The translations under genes and the position numbers were made by a program. From the NCBI GenBank assembly GCA_945873145.1, contig CAMCBZ010000005.1:1-64000 (forward strand): DNA of 64,000 nt. The letters run 5' to 3'. The notes under the pieces were generated by a model. It was not told where the DNA came from. It ran no database searches and was given only the letters and a program-made list of their open reading frames with translations. This DNA is from an uncultured Prevotella sp. Its GTDB lineage: Bacteria; Bacteroidota; Bacteroidia; Bacteroidales; Bacteroidaceae. This document shows positions 59,751-64,000 of this stretch, one piece after another; the first letter of the stretch is position 1; each line of letters starts with the position of its first letter.

Positions 59751-61487
59751 ATGAACATTTTAGAGTTAAGCGAGCAGGAGATTGGACGACGCCAGAGCCT
59801 GCAGGAGCTGCGCAACATGGGTATCGACCCATATCCAGCAGCTGAGTTCCCCACCAATGCCTTTTCTGTAGACATCAAGAATAACTTCAAGGAAGGGGAG
59901 AAGCAGGAGGTCGTCATCGCCGGACGTATGATGAGCCGCCGTATCATGGGCAAGGCCAGCTTTGTAGAGTTACAGGATAGCAAGGGCAGAATCCAGGTGT
60001 ATGTCACCCGTGACGACATCTGCCCCGACGAGGATAAGGACATGTACAACAAGGTCTTTAAGAAACTCCTCGACATCGGTGACTTCATCGGCATCAAAGG
60101 TTTCGTCTTCAAGACACAGACGGGCGAGATATCCGTTCACGCCCAGTCGCTGAAACTGCTGAGCAAGAGCCTTAAGCCGTTGCCGATCGTGAAATACAAG
60201 GACGGCGTGGCTTACGACAAGTTCGACGATCCCGAGCTGCGCGCCCGCCAGCGCTATGTCGACCTCATTGTCAACGACGGCGTGAAGGATACGTTCCTCA
60301 AGCGTGCCAAGGTGCTCAAGACCATGCGCAACTTCTTCGACGAGGCCGGATACACCGAAGTGGAGACACCTATTCTGCAGAGCATCCCCGGTGGTGCCAG
60401 CGCACGTCCGTTCATCACGCACTTCAATGCGCTGAACATCGACATGTACATGCGTATTGCTACAGAGCTCTACCTCAAGCGACTCATCGTGGGCGGCTTC
60501 GAGGGTGTCTATGAGATTGGCAAGAACTTCCGCAACGAGGGTATGGACAAATACCACAACCCGGAGTTTACCTGCATGGAGCTCTATGTGCAATATAAAG
60601 ATTATAACTGGATGATGTCGTTTACCGAGCGTCTGCTTGAGACCATCTGTGTGGCCGTCAATGGCAGCACGGAGGTGAAGAACGGCGACCATATGATTTC
60701 GTTCAAGGCTCCTTTCCGCCGTCTGCCTATCCTCGATGCCATCAAGGAGAAGACAGGCTTTGACCTTGACGGCAAGAGCGAGGAGGAGATCCGCGACATC
60801 GCCGTGAACAAGCTCAAGATGGAAGGCATTGACGAGAGCTTCGGTAAGGGTAAGCTCATCGACGAGATCTTCGGTGAGTTCTGCGAGGGCACGTTCATCC
60901 AGCCAACATTTATCATTGACTACCCGGTGGAGATGAGTCCACTGACCAAGATGCACCGCTCAAAACCCGGACTCACCGAGCGCTTCGAGCTGATGGTCAA
61001 CGGTAAGGAGCTTGCCAACGCCTACTCCGAGCTCAACGATCCTATCGACCAGGAGAACCGCTTCAAGGAGCAGATGAGGCTGGCCGACAAGGGTGACGAT
61101 GAGGCTATGATCATCGACCAGGACTTCCTGCGTGCGCTGCAATATGGCATGCCGCCAACCAGTGGTATAGGTATTGGCATTGACCGCCTCTGCATGTTGA
61201 TGATCGGCAAGGAAAACATTCAGGAGATCATGCTCTTCCCGCAGATGAAGCCTGAGGCTAAGATGCCACAGAGCAGCATCAAGGAATGGGCTGCCCTCGG
61301 CGTGCCTGAGGACTGGGTGTATGTGCTGCGCAAAGCTGGCTTCAACCTCATCTCTGACATCAAGGACGAGAAGGCGCAGGGCTTGCAGCAAAAGATCGGT
61401 GAGATCAACAAGAAATATAAACTCGGATACGAGAAGCCGACGGTCGACGACATCCAGCACTGGATCGACGGCGCCAAGAATCTCTAA
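59751..61487 (+). CDS. lysS: lysine--tRNA ligase (class II)
   Basis: A 578-residue synthetase from ATG 59751 (MNILELSEQEIGRRQSL). An N-terminal OB fold (VVIAGRMMSRRIMGKASFVELQDSKGRIQVYV in pieces) binds the anticodon. Class II motifs: PILQSIPGGASARPF (motif 1 end), YEIGKNFRNEGMDKYHNPEF (motif 2) and SGIGIGIDRLCMLM (motif 3). About 75 residues beyond motif 3 form a C-terminal extension (PEDWVYVLRKAGFNLISDIK) found in Bacteroidetes LysRS. gpsA follows after 15 bases. Confidence 0.96.
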   Translation: MNILELSEQEIGRRQSLQELRNMGIDPYPAAEFPTNAFSVDIKNNFKEGEKQEVVIAGRMMSRRIMGKASFVELQDSKGRIQVYVTRDDICPDEDKDMYNKVFKKLLDIGDFIGIKGFVFKTQTGEISVHAQSLKLLSKSLKPLPIVKYKDGVAYDKFDDPELRARQRYVDLIVNDGVKDTFLKRAKVLKTMRNFFDEAGYTEVETPILQSIPGGASARPFITHFNALNIDMYMRIATELYLKRLIVGGFEGVYEIGKNFRNEGMDKYHNPEFTCMELYVQYKDYNWMMSFTERLLETICVAVNGSTEVKNGDHMISFKAPFRRLPILDAIKEKTGFDLDGKSEEEIRDIAVNKLKMEGIDESFGKGKLIDEIFGEFCEGTFIQPTFIIDYPVEMSPLTKMHRSKPGLTERFELMVNGKELANAYSELNDPIDQENRFKEQMRLADKGDDEAMIIDQDFLRALQYGMPPTSGIGIGIDRLCMLMIGKENIQEIMLFPQMKPEAKMPQSSIKEWAALGVPEDWVYVLRKAGFNLISDIKDEKAQGLQQKIGEINKKYKLGYEKPTVDDIQHWIDGAKNL

Positions 61488-61502
61488 GGCTAAAAGTTGA
61501 CT

Positions 61503-62552
61503 ATGCGTCTGTTCAGAAGAATCAGTAGAGCTCTGGGCCTGCGGAAGAAAGGCTCCATTCCCGATTTTGGCCGCGTGGCCATTATCGGGGGCGGCTCGTG
61601 GGCTACCGCCATCGCTAAGGTGGTGGTGGAGCACACGGGACACATCGGATGGTATATGCGGCGTGACGACCGCATCGCCGACTTCCGACGGCTGGGACAT
61701 AATCCGGCCTATCTCACAGGTGTACACTTCGACATCGACGACATCGACTTCACTTCGGACATCAACGAGATTGCCACTGAATACGACACGCTCGTCTTCG
61801 TCACGCCCTCGCCTTACTTGAAAGACCATCTGAAAAAACTCACCGCCGACATCAGCCATAAGTTCATCGTCACCGCCATCAAAGGCATCGTGCCCGGCGA
61901 GGATGTGGTCTGCTCAGACTATTTCCATCAGCGCTATGGTGTGCCCTACCGGCAGCTGCTCTGCATCGGCGGACCGTCGCACGCTGAGGAGGTGGCGCTC
62001 GAAAGACTTACCTATCTCACCGTGGCTGGTAGTGACGAGAAGATGGCAAGGGAGTTCTCGCGTGTGCTCGCCTGCGACTATGTGAAGACAGAAACCTCCA
62101 CCGACGTCACGGGCATCGAGTACGCTGCCGTGCTGAAGAATGTCTACGCTATCTGTGCGGGCATCTGCAACGGCATGGGCTATGGCGATAACTTCCAGGC
62201 TGTCTTCCTCACCAATGCTGTCCGGGAGATGGACCGCTTCCTGACTGCCGTCAACCCTGTGCACCGCAACATCTGTGACAGTGTCTACCTCGGTGACCTG
62301 CTCGTGACAGGATACTCCAACTTCTCGCGCAACCGCACCTTCGGCATGATGATCGGTAAGGGCTACTCCATCAAGAGCGCACAGGCTGAAATGAAAATGG
62401 TGGCGGAAGGATACTACGGAACGAAGTGCATGGAGGAGATCAACCGACAGCTCCACGTGAGCATGCCGATCCTCGACGCCGTCTACGACATACTCTACAA
62501 AGACCTGCGTCCGCGCGATGTCATCCCCGCTCTGACAGAAAGACTCTCGTGA
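61503..62552 (+). CDS. gpsA: glycerol-3-phosphate dehydrogenase [NAD(P)+]
   Basis: A 349-residue enzyme reducing dihydroxyacetone phosphate to glycerol-3-phosphate for phospholipids. The Rossmann motif is IIGGGSWATAIAKVV, the catalytic Lys lies in TGIEYAAVLKNVYAICAGICNGMGYGDN in pieces, and SYNFSRN-like SNFSRNRTFGMMIGKGY matches the C-terminal domain. ATG 61503 is chosen (MRLFRRISRALGL) over a TTG at 61497. It is linked to lysS and probably co-transcribed. Confidence 0.94.
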   Translation: MRLFRRISRALGLRKKGSIPDFGRVAIIGGGSWATAIAKVVVEHTGHIGWYMRRDDRIADFRRLGHNPAYLTGVHFDIDDIDFTSDINEIATEYDTLVFVTPSPYLKDHLKKLTADISHKFIVTAIKGIVPGEDVVCSDYFHQRYGVPYRQLLCIGGPSHAEEVALERLTYLTVAGSDEKMAREFSRVLACDYVKTETSTDVTGIEYAAVLKNVYAICAGICNGMGYGDNFQAVFLTNAVREMDRFLTAVNPVHRNICDSVYLGDLLVTGYSNFSRNRTFGMMIGKGYSIKSAQAEMKMVAEGYYGTKCMEEINRQLHVSMPILDAVYDILYKDLRPRDVIPALTERLS

Positions 62553-62604
62553 GTGCTTTGACATAGGCTCATTTTCCAATATAGGAATCATTGGAAACAG
62601 GTAT

Positions 62605-62655
62605 ATTAGTATTATTCATTAATAAAGGTAATTAGTATTATTCATTAATAAGGTA
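62605..62655. repeat. tandem duplication of a 26-base AT-rich unit
   Basis: ATTAGTATTATTCATTAATA followed by AAGGTA occurs at 62605-62630 and, one base shorter, at 62631-62655. It lies in the gpsA-pgi gap and contains two of the recurring TTAATAAGGTA words. Confidence 0.85.
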
Positions 62656-62752
62656 AGACAATGAGAAAGAATTAGGCAAAAGAATAGCATGGTTAGAAGA
62701 CTGTCATCTGTTCTTTTGTTGTGATTCTGACTTTGACTCTTGAAAGATTATC

Positions 62753-64000
62753 ATGAAAAACATTGCATTAGACACAACGAAGGCTGTACAGTTCCTTAAG
62801 GCTGGTACAGTGGAGGCTTACGAGCCGAAGGTGAAGGCCGCTCAGGAGGCCTTGGAGAATGGTACATGCGAGGGCAACGACTTCCTCGGTTGGTTGCATC
62901 TGCCCTCTGAGATCACAGAGGACTTCCTCAACGAGATTCAGGCTTGCGCCAACACACTGCGTGAGAAGTGCGAGGTCGTCGTCGTCGCTGGTATCGGCGG
63001 CAGCTATCTCGGTGCACGTGCCGTCATTGAGGCTCTTGGCAACTCCTTTGCATGGCTCGTCGGTGACAAGAAGAATCCCACTATCATGTTCGCCGGTAAC
63101 AACATCGGTGAGGACTACCTCGCTGAGCTCACCGACTACCTGAAGGGTAAGAAGTTCGGTGTCATCAACATCTCCAAGTCTGGTACCACCACCGAGACCG
63201 CTTTGACTTTCCGTCTGCTCAAGAAGCAGTGCGAGGCTCAGCGCGGTAAGGCAGAGGCTAAGGACGTTATCGTGGCTGTCACCGACGCACACAAGGGTGC
63301 TGCCCGTGCTGCTGCTGACAAGGAAGGCTACAAGACATTTGTCATTCCTGACAATGTTGGTGGCCGCTTCTCTGTGCTCACTCCGGTAGGTCTGCTGCCG
63401 ATTGCTGTGGCTGGCTTCGATGTCAAGGCTCTCGTCAAGGGCGCTCAGGATATGGAGAAGGCTTGTGGCAAGGACGTTCCTTTCGCAGAGAACCCTGCTG
63501 CACAGTATGCTGCTACCCGTCAGGGTCTGTACACTCAGGCTGGCAAGAAGATTGAGATTGTCTGCAACTTCCAGCCGAAGCTCCACTACTTCGCAGAGTG
63601 GTGGAAGCAGCTCTACGGCGAGAGCGAGGGTAAGGACGGCAAGGGTATCTTCCCTGCAGCTTGCGACTTCACTACGGACCTGCACTCTATGGGTCAGTGG
63701 ATCCAGCAGGGCGAGCGTACCATCTTCGAGACGGTGATCTCTGTTGAGACTCCTAACGAGAAGCTGCTCTTCCCGCACGATGACGAGAACCTCGACGGAC
63801 TGAACTTCCTTGAGGGTAAGCGTGTCGATGAGGTGAACAAAATGGCTGAGCTCGGTACACGTCTGGCTCATGTCGACGGTGGCGTGCCAAACATGCGTGT
63901 CAGCGTGCCGCAGCTCAATGAGTACTACATCGGTCAGCTTATCTATTTCTTCGAGAAGGCTTGCGGCATCAGCGGCTTGCTGGAGGGTGTCAACCCGTTC
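62753..64000 (+). CDS. pgi: glucose-6-phosphate isomerase (N-terminal part)
   Basis: 416 codons are visible before the window ends; the gene continues. It converts glucose-6-phosphate to fructose-6-phosphate. Family blocks: [38 protein letters not shown] (phosphate loop), [21 protein letters not shown] with the PGI signature, and [21 protein letters not shown]. It is the short (~445 residue) form of Firmicutes and Bacteroidetes. ATG 62753 follows 200 bases after gpsA. Confidence 0.95.
   Translation, partial: MKNIALDTTKAVQFLKAGTVEAYEPKVKAAQEALENGTCEGNDFLGWLHLPSEITEDFLNEIQACANTLREKCEVVVVAGIGGSYLGARAVIEALGNSFAWLVGDKKNPTIMFAGNNIGEDYLAELTDYLKGKKFGVINISKSGTTTETALTFRLLKKQCEAQRGKAEAKDVIVAVTDAHKGAARAAADKEGYKTFVIPDNVGGRFSVLTPVGLLPIAVAGFDVKALVKGAQDMEKACGKDVPFAENPAAQYAATRQGLYTQAGKKIEIVCNFQPKLHYFAEWWKQLYGESEGKDGKGIFPAACDFTTDLHSMGQWIQQGERTIFETVISVETPNEKLLFPHDDENLDGLNFLEGKRVDEVNKMAELGTRLAHVDGGVPNMRVSVPQLNEYYIGQLIYFFEKACGISGLLEGVNPF

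Noticed and set aside
1..64000. Insertion sequences, prophage or integrative element genes
   Set aside because: No transposase, integrase, relaxase or phage structural gene was recognised in any frame.

Overview
The window looks like a chromosome segment of a member of the Bacteroidales, most likely Prevotellaceae (Prevotella or a close relative). Three things point there. Nearly every gene set is preceded by the Bacteroidetes -7 box TAnnTTTG, and Shine-Dalgarno sites are rare. The gene content is typical of that group: futalosine-independent menaquinone genes, rsfS-ftsH-cdsA-dnaG, a DUF3822-rsmD pair, NhaD, MetY with CysK, and outer-membrane beta-barrel families. The proteins also read as Prevotella-like. 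No rRNA, prophage, insertion sequence or CRISPR array was recognised. One tRNA (Gln, CTG) is present.

Layout. 1-3.2 kb: end of trkA, trkH (potassium uptake) and manA. 3.7-7.7 kb (minus strand): a TraB/GumN-like protein, a small Bacteroidetes family protein, a saccharopine dehydrogenase-like enzyme and recA. 7.7-9.6 kb: a two-gene AAA ATPase + DUF4435 (TOPRIM-like) unit resembling PARIS-type defence. 9.7-11.9 kb: two transporters. 11.9-13.4 kb: an AT-richer island with a strictly 33-bp-periodic repeat array and an AAA/DUF4143 ATPase. 13.5-17.1 kb: a nitroreductase, an outer-membrane beta-barrel protein, a 17-bp tandem repeat, and a tiny fused remnant of a two-component system. 17.1-22.7 kb (minus): a five-gene operon of ABC ATPase, ABC permease, GIN-domain lipoprotein, YtrA-like GntR regulator and outer-membrane beta-barrel protein, with a clear inverted-repeat operator over the start site. 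23-25.3 kb: metY and cysK. 25.8-33.5 kb (minus): nhaD, then the rsfS-ftsH-cdsA-dnaG-arginase-like operon.

33.7-42 kb: tRNA-Gln, rsmD, DUF3822, a pilin-like small membrane protein, a RecD-like helicase, an AraC regulator, a SprT-like protease, rsgA, frr, rsmA and a 31-residue membrane peptide. 42-48.5 kb: a flippase-like membrane protein, pepD, corA with a leader holding a short ORF and hairpin, and a DUF349 protein. 49.1-56 kb (minus): menaquinone genes in the order thioesterase, menF, menD, menB, (PAQR gene on the other strand), menC, menE. 56.1-59.6 kb: an alpha-N-acetylglucosaminidase next to a HGSNAT-like acetyltransferase, two consecutive steps of lysosomal heparan sulfate breakdown in animals. 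59.7-64 kb: lysS, gpsA and the start of pgi.

The most unusual material is between genes: many short arrays with exact periods (15, 17, 18/24, 23, 33, 75 bp), two of them 23 kb apart sharing a palindromic unit and a 23-bp period, and a recurring palindrome followed by AACAGAAC. These look like a dispersed repeat system, and one array sits directly in front of the DUF4143 ATPase.
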